Assembly (NCBI RefSeq): GCF_905475345.1
Contig: NC_066605.1
Span: 3,869,501 to 3,933,500, forward strand
Reading direction: 5' to 3'
DNA from: Vespula vulgaris
Taxonomy: Eukaryota > Arthropoda > Insecta > Hymenoptera > Vespidae
DNA: 64,000 nucleotides
Shown: in pieces, positions 48,780 to 59,969 of the stretch
How positions within the stretch are numbered: position 1 is the stretch's first letter
How the letters are laid out: every line of letters starts with the position of its first letter
Notes under the pieces: generated by a model
Databases searched by the model: none
What the model was told of the DNA's origin: nothing
What the model saw: the letters and a program-made list of their open reading frames with translations, nothing else
Translations under genes and position numbers: made by a program

Positions 48780-51364
48780 ATTAAAAATTGCAATTTGGAA
48801 CGCAAACGGGTTATATCAAAGAATTCAAGAACTGAAAATATTCCTACACTCCAACAAAATTGACGCGATACTCATAGCAGAAACACATCTCACCGAAAAG
48901 AACTACATTAAAATCCCATACTACAATGTTTATGATAATAGATACTCTTCCGGGATAGCCCATGGCGGTTCTGCTATAATCGTAAAGCAAGAAATTAAAC
49001 ACTTCCTTCATTGTTCGATTGCCGACTAGAAAATACGTGCTACAGCCGTAATGATCAACACAACATACGAAAAAATAACACTATCGGCAGTCTATTGTCC
49101 TCCTAATAAAAATATATCCATCTAATAATACGTGAACTTTAAAGTAGTAGAAAATAAATTCATTGCAGGCGGAGACTACAATGCGAAAAATGCTCAATAA
49201 GGTGCCAAAACAACTTCACCTCGAGGCAAAATCCTATACCATGCAATAAGGAGCCTATCGTTAGATACATTATCCACTGGGAAACTCCAACTTACTGGCC
49301 AACTGTTCAAGAAAAAACTCCAGGCTTATTAGACTTCGCTGTAATTAAAGGAATGCACAAGACGCGCTACAAAATACAATCCTGTTTAGACCTTACCTCT
49401 GATCACTTTCCAATATTACTTGATCTTTTACAAGAACTATCACTTACGAAACATATATAACAAAACCACTAACTGGACCAAATTCAAAGAATATCTAGAA
49501 GAACACATAAATTGTAACATACCTTTAAAAATTCCTGACCTAATAGAGTCAGCGGAAAAAATTTTACAGATACAAAAAAACAAGCATGTTGGCCACCAAA
49601 CAAGAAGAAAATAATATAAAATACTTCTCCTACCTTGACTTCATATGGCAATAAATTAAAGTGAAATGTAAAATGAAAAATGCCTGGCAAAAACAAAAAA
49701 ACACAAAAGGAGACTAAATGCAATTACTAAAGAAGTTAAACAATTAATACAAAATCACTGCAATGTATTCCATACATACAGTACAAATCTATCACCAAAT
49801 AGCGATACGAACTGTTCGCTCTGGAAAGCTATATTAGAAGACTTAAATGGCCAATCGTCCCTATACCAGCTATCAAGAAGGAAGAATCCATCTGGGCAAA
49901 AAGTTCCACGGAAAAAGCCACTGTTTCGCAAGTTATCTTCACAATACATTTAAACCAAACGTATCTATCTCTTCTGTAGTTATTCCTAACCAATACTCTT
50001 CGCTAGCAAACGTATCAAACTGCACTGAAAACATAACTCCAACCTCAGCCAAGGAAGTCTCTAATCTCATTAATGAAACACGAAGCAATAAGTCGCCTGG
50101 AGTTGACTTAAATAGCGGCAAGATACTCAAGGAACTTGGGGCACCAATACGACCACCACGAGCAATAAAGATGCTCACCATAATCTTTAATGCGGCCTTA
50201 AGATTGAAATTTTTCCCAGCTTCCTGGAAAAGAGCTCAAATTATTATGCTTGTAAAGCCAAAAAAGATCCCCACTTGCCATCTTCATATAGGCCGATTTC
50301 CCTTCTTCCTTTAATGTCGAAACTCCTAGAAAAATACTACCTCCGCAGAATGAAAATACTAATCAAGGATAATAAGCTAATACTTCCTCACCAATTTAGC
50401 TTCAAAAGCAAATTCGTTACGATCGAACAAATTCATAGAATGACGAACGCAATAACATCAGCTATTGAGAGTGAAGAATACTGTACTGCTCTCTTTCTAG
50501 ACAAAGAGAAAGCATTTGATAAAGTGTGGCACGAAGGTCTCCTATCTAAAATCAAACAAAATTTTTCTCTGTGCTTTTACCAACTACTTAAATCATACCT
50601 AAAAGAGAGAGCACTTTTTGTTAAAGTCGAGGACTCTTATTCAAAGGCATTTAAGTGTACTGGGTCCTATTTTATACACTTTATTTACTGTAGATATTCC
50701 CACTACACACGATACTATAATATTCATGTTTGCGAGCGACACGGCTATCCTAGCTACTCACAAAGACCCCATATCAGCACACCTTTCATTTTAACAATAT
50801 ATCATAAAAATCGAGCAACATATCATTAATCGGTGATTAATATTATGAAAAATAAAAGTGTATGCCGATAAATGCAAACATATCACATTCACCTTACGAA
50901 AAGGTATAGTTCCCCTTGTTATCTTAAACAACACTGTCATCCTTGAAACAAATACTGCGACATACTTAGGTATTCACGTGTATGCAAGAGTAACATGGAA
51001 ACAATATATAAGAATTAAAACAAAACAAATCTGCGTAGAAAGACGAAATATGTATTGGCTTGCAAATAAAAATTCGAAACTAAACATGAACAATAAGCTA
51101 TTAATATATAAGACTATAATCAAACCGATTTGGACATATGGAATCGTTATATGGGGAACAGCAGCGAAAAGTTATATAGCTGAACTGGAAGCAATGCGAT
51201 CCATTATCCTGAGGACAATAGTTAACGCTCCCTGGTATGTTCGCAACGAGCAAATCCGTAAAGATCTCAAGATCAAATCAGTAGAAGAGGAAATAATCAA
51301 CATGTACGCTAGATACAAAGAAAGACTAAGAAATCAGCCAAGTGTTTCAGTAAGGAAATTATAG
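48780..51364 (+). pseudogene. Jockey ORF2: endonuclease and reverse transcriptase
   Basis: APE-type endonuclease starts at IAIWNANGLYQRIQEL (48,787), with ILIAETHLTEKNYIKIP (catalytic E), SAVYCPPNK and IAGGDYNAKN (about 49,165, catalytic D). RT: SYRPISLLPLMSKLLEKYY (50,278), LPHQFSFKSKF, TALFLDKEKAFDKVWHEGL (50,488, first D), a stretch in another frame, and TIIFMFASDTAIL (50,714-50,752), where F-A-D-D is F-A-S-D. The C-terminal frame 50,858-51,364 holds VILNNTVILETNTATYLGI, YGIVIWGTAAKS and LRTIVNAPWYVRN. Many stops and shifts; the catalytic change alone would abolish polymerase activity. Confidence 0.88.
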
Positions 51365-51548
51365 TTAGAAATTACACTAAGAAGATTATATAGGAAACAC
51401 CCAAAAGATCTCCTTAGAACATAAATTAAAACAACTCTTCTTACCTGTTTTAAAGATCTACGGAATATAAGTACACTTTGTTAAATGTATCTGCCGAATT
51501 GTCTATCTTGGGCAAAGTGCAGAGAAAAATGGAGATATATAAAAAAAA

Positions 51549-52030
51549 TTTTTGTCATGGAATCGTCTGTCCAAATCTCATTAAAATGACCGAGTGAGTT
51601 ATCGTAGGTTCTTGGTATGAGCATCGTGAAACGCATTTCTTCGAGTTTGGAAATGTTCAGGAAATCTTAGCATCATCAGTTTACGCACAAAAACAAGAAG
51701 AGAATCATCTACTTCACGGTACAAACATACACCATTCAAGGTATGAACTTCTCTTTTGCCGCGAGTTTCGAGGGGCGCCACAGTACTAACACAGTCTTTT
51801 TTTCACGAGAAATGTCGAAAATAACAATTACGCCATCAAGCAGAACAAGCGTAATTCTTGACCAATTTTGACGAACATGGTCTCAATTTAAAAATGAAAT
51901 CTATTAATCCTATTTTTCGATTTTTTGAAAAAGCTTTATGTTTGTTTAAAAACTATTCTCGAAAAAATTTTAAATATCATTAACACGATTTTTTTCAAAG
52001 AAAATAAAGCTTTTTCAAAATTAACTTTTA
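51549..52030 (-). repeat. Dispersed repeat copy B, part 2
   Basis: Continues copy B after the LINE: gaatcgtctgtccaaa-ctcattaaaatgaccga, gagcatcgtgaaacg, acatacaccattcaa and then the foldback right arm, centre and part of its left arm, ending at about 52,020. The minus frame 51,599-51,781 (LNGVCLYREVDDSLL, RRNAFHDAHT) has a counterpart in copy A (LNGVCSFSEVAIA; RRNTFHDART), a hint of an ancient coding segment of unknown function. Confidence 0.7.
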
Positions 52031-52599
52031 AGTAAACTTTTCAATTATTTCAATGATTAAATACAATCAAATAGATTAATTGTTGTCTAAATAAAAATGT
52101 TATACACGATTACAATCCTCATTTTTCTCTACTCTCGTTGAATAAAATAGATCTTTATATACTTTATCAGATCAGCTTTTTTACATTTCTATTGTATTTT
52201 CAGAATACATATTCTTTCATCAGATTTATGAAAGTTATTCAATATTTCAGTTGCATTAAAATTTTCAGAATATACAAGAAATAGAAGAATTCTCTATCAA
52301 ATTGGATCGATCACTTAATTTGTGAAAATGTAGGAACCATTTTATGTCGATATATTCTGCTTGTCACCATCTGCTTTAACTTATATGAATTCATTGAAAT
52401 GTTCTAAGACTTTGCAACGCTATATAATTTTTTTAGTGTCACATGAATAATCTTTTATGTGACCTAAATGTTGTTTTCTACTACATCGAAGATTTAATAA
52501 ATCCTTCAAATTCAAACAGAACATTTATAACATATTAGGATGATTTTGTAAGGTCTAAGAAGAAACCCCCTTTGCATTAGTCTCGACGACTGTCAGTTT

Positions 52600-52935
52600 C
52601 GCAAAAATGAGATCCTATATTTGTGCTACTTCATTAATCAGCCACCTCAAAATAGAATCACGGCGATCCTCGATTACCTCAAATTTGAGTCTATTGCTGA
52701 TCTTAGGCGCTTTTTGGGATGCTAAACTATTAGAGGAGTTGCCTCCCTATGCTCATCAGATGCAACTCAGGCATTCCATTGCGAATTCCTGAAAGACTTT
52801 AAGAAGAAACACGAATAGTGCAAAATTTTCTGGAATCCCAAAATCGAAGAGGTGCTCTAAGCGTTTTTGTAATATGAGCAGAGTCAGCAGCCTATGTTAC
52901 TACATCGATTCATAAAAGATTCAGTAACAAAATAA
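52600..52935 (+). pseudogene. gypsy RT/RNase H boundary fragment
   Basis: Translation gives RITAILDYLKFESIADLRRF then LGMLNY-stop-R, and, after a frameshift, FLKDFKKKHE, IFWNPKIEEVL and QQPMLL. This is the VxxIxxFxxPxTxxELRRFLGMxNFYR segment at the end of gypsy RT and the connection WTPExxxAFxxxK before RNase H. Isolated; lineage undetermined. Confidence 0.7.
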
Positions 52936-53740
52936 GAAACTTGAGTATCTCCAATTGAGTTCTTTCCTTCAACTTTATTTTTGACAGTAAATAACTATTC
53001 GCCTACAGGAACGGCTTTTAGAAGGTGTTTATTATTTTCGAGTAAGGCATAAGATTACAAAGATACACAGAGATTCCAAAACAAAAAAGAATCCTTTCAC
53101 TTGCGAGAAATTTACAAAACTTATAATCTCACGATTATTTAATATCGTCTTATATCGTATCAAATCGCTTAAAATAACCCTTCAGTCATGCAATAAAACA
53201 GTCTCGCAGTAATGCCGCGTTATGTATCGGTAAGAAGTTAAATCAGATGAATACCGATAGATTTCAATAAATTATTTTGCTTTCTTGATTCAGTCTGTGA
53301 GTGATTGCAATCCACACGTGATTTTAAAATCCACTCGAAATGAATATTTGTCTCTACAGATATGCATTTCTGTTTCATCAAACTACACTAGTTGCAACCA
53401 ACAGACAAGTGTGAGTCAATATTCACAATATGAATGATGCAACAAACAAAATAATGGTTATCCATCTTTTTACATTTTTTGGCAGTAATTCTCTCTCTTC
53501 TTGACGTTTCTTTACAAATATACCTACAAATTGATTATATAAAATTTCGATAAATCATATGTGGAAAGATAATGTGAAACTTTCCATGAGAAACTAAAGA
53601 AAACAAACTCGTATTGTTATTCCTTTATTTGTAGAAATATTTTAATTATATTAAAATTGCATTGATATTACATTAACACATATTCTTAATATTTTACAAT
53701 TTTACATAATATTATTCATTTCTTATAAAATATACTTGTA
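52936..53740. other. No gene recognised
   Basis: AT-rich, no motif or repeat partner recognised. Confidence 0.45.
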
Positions 53741-53962
53741 TTTTCTTCAATTGACTTTAAATTCATGCTCGAATACAAACGTATTTTGTGTAAAATTTTA
53801 TTTGTTCGTCTAATTAATATTTTAAAACATTGTTACGTACAATGGATAATTATGTTTATACGTAATAATGTTTTAAAATATTAATTAGACAAACAAATAA
53901 AATTTTACACAAAATACGTTTGTATTTGAGCATGAATTTATTTAAAGTCAATTGAAGAAAAT
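53741..53962. repeat. Near-perfect long hairpin (99-bp arms, 19-nt loop)
   Basis: Left arm 53,741-53,839 and right arm 53,859-53,962 are inverted copies; the loop is caatggataattatgttta. Comparing arms, I count three substitutions and one 4-bp indel. Two of the three substitutions would be G-U pairs in RNA of the given strand, so a transcript would fold almost perfectly. No other copy in the window, no TA or TTAA duplication at its edges, and no coding capacity. It could be a recent inverted duplication, a foldback element, or a hairpin-RNA locus. Confidence 0.85.
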
Positions 53963-54590
53963 CAATGTGTGTCACAACGATTATATCCAAAACGAACGTA
54001 TACTACCAGGCATGTGTTATCGCGTACTAGGGATTCATCACGTGGCAGACATAATCAAATGATTTTTCCAAATATTACCTTATAGATATTCCTTTCACAA
54101 ACACTTCACTTATAAAGAGTATGAGTTTTTTAATCGATATTTTCTCAATATATTGAATTCTGCTGAAATATAGCGACATAAAGGAATGTGAATTCGAAAA
54201 CGAACAACTTAGGATTAGGAGACAAAGGGATAGAATAAAATAGGAGATATGATAGGTAAACAGGCTGGAAAAAATCAAGAGGCACCATCATTTATTCAGA
54301 TCGACACATTTCACAAAGTGAATTTTATCGCGCGTACACCTCACGAACTTCACAGGATTCTTCAAATAAATTGCATTCTCCCGTTAATTTTTTGGAATGT
54401 GGAAAGCGGTATTTTACGGAAAATAATCGGCGAATTCTGATTTCTATCTTGTATCGCTGCCCTTTTTCAACGTTATCAATGGGTTTAAAACAACATAATG
54501 CACTCTCCTAATCGCACATCGTAGTTGTTGCACGACACTACAAGCTATGTTTTCAAAATATGTCTTTTCAAAGTACTTGATCATATTACG
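53963..54590. other. 5' flank of the homeobox relic, no gene supported
   Basis: Contains the 63-codon plus frame 54,249-54,440 without a recognisable motif. Around 54,170 a short stretch (gaatgtgaattcgaa) resembles 41,828-41,845, which is probably coincidental. Confidence 0.4.
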
Positions 54591-54596
54591 GGAACC

Positions 54597-54905
54597 ATCA
54601 AGAAAGAAACTCCGAAGTATTAGCTATTATATATAGCCTACGTTAGTAAAGCTCGAAAAAGAAATTACAAAAGGATCGGTATCAAGAAAGAAAGAAACTC
54701 CAACGTACCAGCATAGTCTACACAAATTTTTAATTGGTGGAATTCAAAAAAGAAATTCCAAAAGAATCGCTATGTGTAGACTACAAAAAATAGAAACAGC
54801 GATCCTCATTATATCGAACACAAATGAATATATCCCAAATGCAGATCTGGTTTCAAAATCGTCAAATGAAGTATAAGAAGGATGTCTCAAAGAATATGAA
54901 AAATT
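54597..54905 (+). pseudogene. Hox3/zen-like homeobox relic 1 (with duplicated 5' half)
   Basis: Helix 3 of a homeodomain is almost intact at 54,836-54,883: QMQIWFQNRQMKYKKD, followed by VSKNMKNLSTTTQ and a stop. Upstream, in shifting frames, are QRTSIVYTNF-stop-LVEFKKE (N-terminal arm and helix 1, 54,698-54,750) and CRLQKIETA (54,775-54,802; compare the CRPRRIEMA motif of Hox2/3-class homeodomains). An extra copy of the 5' half precedes it at 54,597-54,680: SRKKLRSISYYI-stop-PTLVKLEKE. The QLVELEKE...RYLCRPRRIE...IWFQNRRMKYKKD signature is that of zen/Hox3 and close relatives. The protein would be a DNA-binding transcription factor; stops and frameshifts make this copy dead. Class assignment is by motif recognition. 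Confidence 0.72.
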
Positions 54906-54999
54906 TGAGTACAACCACGCAATAAACAGGGAAAAATTAAACAAAAATCGAACTTCACGGAAAAATATGAAGAAATTAATATGTACATATAAATATCTG

Positions 55000-55200
55000 G
55001 TGCCACCGAATTCGATACCTTCTCTAACAGAACACCTGTTATTCTGGAAATTGTAAGAGATGCCGTTAGAGAATTACTATGACAATAATCAATAACCACA
55101 AAATTAACCCTACGTTATCAACGCTGGGATAAAATCATGGTGTTTATCCTCCAGTGAACGTTGCCATGCAACTTAAAATAATTATAAAGATAATTATTAT
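55000..55200 (+). pseudogene. Post-homeobox region of relic 1
   Basis: Aligns to 60,395-60,600 downstream of the second homeobox: ttctggaaattgtaagagatgc, agagaa-tactatga-aat, ataaccac-aaatta, acg-ta-caacgctg-gataaa and gttgccatgcaac. In translation both show NH(K/E)IN(P/S)TL(S/P)TL and AMQ(L/P)K. A third, shorter version of the first part is at 55,255-55,330. It is probably the 3' coding part of the same dead gene. Confidence 0.55.
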
Positions 55201-55218
55201 AATAATATTTACTACTGA

Positions 55219-55491
55219 CTGATAAGAACACGAAACAGCAGATCGATTAAAGAACAGAACACATATCCTTCTGAAAAGTATGTATATAAGATACCTATAG
55301 AGTACTACTACGAAAACAATCAACGATCTGTTAATAAAACAACAGGAAGAATCGAATCAACCTGGAATTTAACTTTAAAGATAAATAATACAGCCGACCA
55401 TATTAGGAAACAGGTAAGCACACTTAAACGCAATTGTGATAAGTGTAGAAAATCAGAAAAACATATCAGGCAGGGGATAGAGGGATCATAA
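55219..55491 (+). pseudogene. Open 90-codon frame without ATG, downstream of homeobox 1
   Basis: Between a TGA (55,216) and TAA (55,489) lies an open frame with EQNTYPSEKYVYKIPIEYYY, then ENNQRSVNKTTGRIE, STWNLTLKINNTADHIRKQV and RNCDKCRKSEKHIRQG. Its start matches QNTYPSGN... after homeobox 2 and the corresponding part after homeobox 1, so it is another duplicated tail piece that happens to have stayed open. No known domain. It has no start codon and could only be an internal or 3' exon, or chance survival. Confidence 0.45.
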
Positions 55492-55499
55492 GAAATTTT

Positions 55500-57025
55500 G
55501 AGCATACTGGTAATCAATCAACTTTAACTGCCCCTATAAAATAATAAAAATTCTAAGGAAAGATGACTACTTAACTGAAGATATCGACAGGTTTCAAATT
55601 TTCTCGATTCCAAGAAACTTGGGCATTGTCAAACATGCGCTCTTAATCGAATCAGAAGAATCTTTTATGCTGCACGCTATTACTCTTTTATATTCTATAG
55701 CCTATTATTGTATTTTCCTATTTTCGTCATTATTCTTATAATCATTATCGTTAATAATAGTATTTCTTGCGTTCTTCTTGTACGTTTCGTTTTATTTTAT
55801 TATATCAAGTTTAAGGTAACAATACCAAGAGTAAAACATAAATTTTCTTGATTGACATAATTAGTACATATTACGTATTAATATGCATGAAATTATTATG
55901 AATTAGAATATGTGACTTAATAGAGAATGGTTAATTTGTCACAATGGGCGGACTACAAGCGATAATGCATTGTTACACGGTATTTTCACGAAAGTCATAG
56001 TAGGACGAGTTGTTTTAGGATAAGTGACATTAGTCTATTTATAGCAATTCACCTCTTAGTAACTCGCTATTACTTAATTTTACTCATTTTTCAGCTTATG
56101 TTATCCCATCTTGGGAAAATCATAATGGGCAATATTTCAATATGAGGAAACTTCGGAAGAAACAAAATGCAACGCTCGAAATATTATATGTGTTATAACA
56201 AAAATGCTGTTTATGATAACCGCCAAGACTAATATTCGTATAAATATATCCGTACCGTAGAATGAAATAATGTTAGTGGTTAGCTGATTGCTAACCAGAA
56301 TCGTTAAATGTACGTCGATAAAGCAAAAATGAGAAGCTTTATTCCTCGATAATGAGATGCATATTCAATCAAAAATTCTGATCGAGGATGCGAAGTCTTC
56401 GATAAAAATCACGAAGCTTCACTCTGCTTCCGGATACCTTACGACATAATTTCAAAAAGTAAATTCGTAGAAAGAAAAATGGTATAGTGACTAGAATCAA
56501 ACAGATTGAGGCATGAATAGTTATTATATGCGCCTCAAACATCGATCCCAGTACCGTCCATCGTATTACAGTACTTACTTGTAATCCGATAAAATAAAAA
56601 AAGAAAGCAAAGAAAAAAGTAAAATCAATTAGTTTTAATTCGACATTCAATCTTCTACTCTGTCGTTGATTGATTTTTTCGTCCGATCATTTTTAGAATC
56701 ACAGTGACTTAGATGAAAGAGTAGGCAAATCAATATTTGCATCTAAGAAACTCTCATTTTCGAATATTATGCAACTATTTCAAACACTTTTGGAAAAGAC
56801 ACCCGAATTTTCAAGAACGAATTCCAATTAATTATGGAATTGAAATACCCGAATAATTAAACCGGGACTGCCGCCAGTAACTTATACACATTGAAAGAAA
56901 ATAAAACATGACAAGTACTTTAAGGCAAAGGGCGATCAACGATCTTATCACGAGGAACTATATACTCTGGAACGATTCTTCTCACAAAACTCCTTTCTGC
57001 TTTTCCACTTCACAGATTAGATCTA
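55500..57025. other. Flank of homeobox block A; no gene recognised
   Basis: Includes segments repeated in block B: 56,318-56,370 (aagcaaaaatgagaagc-t-att...acgagatg-type) resembles 61,300-61,350, and 56,690-56,790 resembles 59,100-59,200 (cagtgacttagat; ctcattttcgaatatta). The minus frame 56,369-56,650 has two hydrophobic stretches but no recognisable family and is probably chance. Confidence 0.5.
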
Positions 57026-57029
57026 ATAG

Positions 57030-58480
57030 CTTTTTTGATCTTACTTGAAGTATTTTCATATTGCAAGATATTGAAAAAGTATTCATCGTCTGCGGCTATC
57101 ACTCAATTCACGATTCTTAAATTTCACTTGGACCGTGCTAAGGCACATCGCAGACAGTATCTCACAATAACATTTCCATGTGTTGATCACGATGCGAAGC
57201 AGCTTCAGAAGTTAGATACAAGATTTTGGATACAAAAAGATATTCCACAGATAAAAAGAAACCAATTCACCACAAAAGAGTTTGAATATAACAATCATTT
57301 CAAAGTATATCTTTCGGCTGTCGCCTAAGTCACCGGCAAATCAAATTGGCAACAATGACAAAATAATGCCTTCAATGTTTATTTCAACAGCCTGTTATCT
57401 GACTTCTCGTAAAATTATCTTTATTATGTACATTTGCAGAAATACGAAGCATTCAATCACATGGTTCGAGCCAATCACCAATTTACTATTCCCCTCATTA
57501 TACAGTTTTACGAAATTATACCGCAATCAAATTGAGAATCATTTTCAACAAACCCAGTCTCACCAGTTCGGGTTCATCATTCAGTAACATTTTGCATACA
57601 GATGTAAAAATTCAGCTGAATATCTAAAACATTTTGCTGATGCAGCATCGATTCATCTTTATTGCGGATATTACCAAAATGTTTAGAAAAATTATAGTTC
57701 ATCAATCAAGTAGGACTTACGGGGCATCCTCTGGGTCGATAAAAATTCCAACATCGTACCTTCCCGTCTCCTAGCGGAAGTAGTTTACGAGACAAAATCA
57801 GCAACCAGTCTTGGCGAGGTAGTTGATCAAGTAGGAAAATACAAAATATCTTTTGGCCATTTCAATTTTTGGTTAGATCGCCTCTTAAGGGAGACAGATC
57901 GACGATATCTATAATTATTTAAATAATTACAAAGAACTCCTTACTCAGGCTATTCAACTCGTTGACATTTGCTTAACAGTAAGCTTATCTTTGACCAAAG
58001 CAATCAGCCAAAATTCTTCCACATAACATCCGTGAACAATGGTTCACCATACCCTCATTCATTCGAAAATCTCCAAACCAATATCTTGGATTTTTCTTGA
58101 ATACCTAACTTAGATAGACTTATTATACAATGCCATATTTATCAAGGTCAATCACCAAAAAAGTTACATTATCGAAAGTCGTTAAACTCTTTCATCCTTA
58201 CGAATTTCTCTCGACAATCAATATAAGAGTCAATAAATTGTTTCAATAATACTGCCTTGAGAAACATAATCGTAACATAGAACTTCCTTTCTACTCTACC
58301 AATTTTGAGAGGAACTCAGGGGATTATATTCGGCAATCTCAACTCCACGTTAAATCAATATTATGATAACCTTCCCAGACGAGTTGCATGAATTCTCTGA
58401 CGTATCCAAGTTGGCAATAGCCAGCTGGATGGTTCACGTTAAGGCCACAACTTTTAAGATAGAAACTAATAAGAAATTAT
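57030..58480 (+). pseudogene. BEL/Pao retrotransposon pol relic
   Basis: Plus-strand relic across several frames. Pre-RT region: LQKLDTRFWIQKDIPQI and TTKEFEYNNHF (57,205-57,300), matching the LLxRFWExEEIP...EExxCExHF block of BEL pol, then YIFRLSPKS. RT: SSFSNILHTDVKIQLNI, RFIFIADITKMFRKIIVHQ (57,645-57,700; the A-D-I-x-K-M-F/Y box) and RGILWVDKNSN, then YETKSATSLGEVV. Downstream are VVKLFHPYEFLSTINI (about 58,180; compare LFDPLGxLSPxxI) and DELHEFSDVSKLAIA (58,380, start of RNase H: LHGFSDAS). Protease, integrase and LTRs were not found. It separates the two homeobox-bearing blocks. Confidence 0.8.
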
Positions 58481-58489
58481 AATAATAAT

Positions 58490-58920
58490 AATAAACTATA
58501 GAAATTATAGCCAGATCTGATATGCGCTGTATTTACGCTTTCTCCGTTGTTTCTGCGTGACATTGTTTTGTTTGTCAGACAGCCACCTCGTAATGGTTGA
58601 TCTCGCTTTTTTCCCTTGAAAAATTTTAAACTTGTCATCGGCTGATTGGGCCACGTAGCGAAATAGGAAGAGAAGATCGGTTCTCGGGGATCCGATGGCG
58701 GGGGAAGAGTTCAAAAAGTGACGAGAGCAAATGGATAGATATAAATAAATTCCGCGTTAAGATCGATAAATATTATATCCTAAATAAATAGCAAATATAT
58801 TCTTTAATCCGAAAAAAGAAGAGTGACTTTATTGAAATTAAACCCGTGATTCTATAATTTTTTGGGTAAAAGGATTTGCGTAAAAAACTGAAATAGAACC
58901 GCTGAAACGGCTCATAACAC
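58490..58920 (-). mobile_element. Possible solo LTR
   Basis: Read on minus, it starts TGTTATGAGCCGTTTCAGCG and contains an AATAAA about 85 bp in, followed by a unique stretch with the 69-codon frame 58,505-58,714. A TGTTA start plus polyadenylation signal suggests an LTR or retroelement leader, but no second copy is present to confirm it. Confidence 0.3.
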
Positions 58921-59960
58921 CTAGGCTCGAACTCACAACTTTACCACCATTACTCGCAAAATCATGAGATATGTTTAAAACCGCCGGTTATAAAGAGGCT
59001 CCAGTCAATCTTCTAGAATAACTTTTCGGCAAGGTATCATCATTCGGTTAAAGTACTTCATAATCTCACGATTATGATTTACTCCTAATTGCATTTTTTT
59101 CTTCAATCATTTTCCACCTCACACAGACTTAGATCACGGAATATACAAATCAATGTGCCTATGGATATCACACATTTTCGAATATTACTCAATTAGTCAC
59201 AACATTCACCCATCGATTATTGAGAGATATTCTTATTGCGAGCGCGTAGTCATGATTATTTTTGCTTACGCCACTTTGTCTCAATCTGTGCGTAGATGCT
59301 CTTTTCATTAATATACAGATTATTACGCTCGCTCATTATATTTCGAAAAAATGCAATGTATTGAATAAACATTGATTAAAAAACTCGCTCATTACAATTG
59401 ACGCGATTGTGAACGGATTATCCACAAACCGACCGAAAATCAGTTAATTTTTGAAAAATCATGTTAATTGTGTCAACGATTTGGCGAATGCCTTGTGGTT
59501 CATCTTGCGTTTAAAAACACATGTTTGCTTAAGTCAGGCACATTCAATATTACATTATAAACATAGTTCTTTAATTTAATACTTCTTAAATTCAACTTCT
59601 ATTTCTGACAAAAACTTGCCTCTCTTGAAATCAAACTAATCCAACAATATTTATTTAGAACAAAAATTGACGAGGACGAGTGAAAATAAAACGATTGTTG
59701 AGATTATTTTACCAAGCATTACAGAGCGTAATTTTCAGCATGATTTACCTAATAGAATCGTCAATAACAAAAATTCATCGAATTAATCCTTATATTTTAT
59801 TATGATTAATGGTCACTTCTTTTAAAGTTTTCATTATTTTTTTTTTTTTTTGGTTGATTATTTACTATCAAAGAAGATCTATAGACAATTATTGACAGAA
59901 AAAAACAAGGATCAATATTTCTCAAATATTCTTACATATATAATACGATAAACTGTTTAT
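58921..59960. other. 5' flank of homeobox block B; no gene recognised
   Basis: Contains the 59,100-59,200 segment that parallels 56,690-56,790. Otherwise AT-rich and unassigned, with a 13-T run near 59,840. Confidence 0.45.
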
Positions 59961-59969
59961 TGCAGTACT

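Larger units (their letters stand above)
47329..51548 (+). mobile_element. Jockey-type non-LTR retrotransposon, near full length
   Basis: A 4.2-kb LINE with a 5' leader, ORF1, ORF2 and an A-rich 3' end (ataaaaaaaa). It is bounded by tttttgccat (47,319-47,328) and tttttgtcat (51,549-51,558), a target duplication of about 10 bp with one change. The uninterrupted sequence exists, inverted, at about 2,145 (minus: ttatttttgccattgtatcgtc), proving the insertion point. ORF1 with a PRE_C2HC-type region and zinc knuckles, and an ORF2 close in wording to Drosophila jockey/X-element proteins, place it in the jockey clade. All frames are broken. Confidence 0.9.

Noticed and set aside
54110..54250. Possible further homeobox scrap (EYEFFNRYF..., EFENEQLRIRR)
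   Set aside because: The spacing between the two motifs does not fit a homeodomain, and part of the match also occurs near the copia region at 41.83 kb, so it is probably coincidental.
56369..56650. Minus frame with hydrophobic segments resembling a membrane protein
   Set aside because: AT-rich DNA easily gives Phe/Leu/Ile-rich frames; no conserved motif, and no counterpart open frame in the duplicated block at 61.3 kb.
57455..57480. tRNA B-box-like ggttcgagcc
   Set aside because: No A box or cloverleaf arms around it; it lies inside the BEL/Pao relic. The gctcgaactc at 58.93 kb fails the same test. No tRNA was found.
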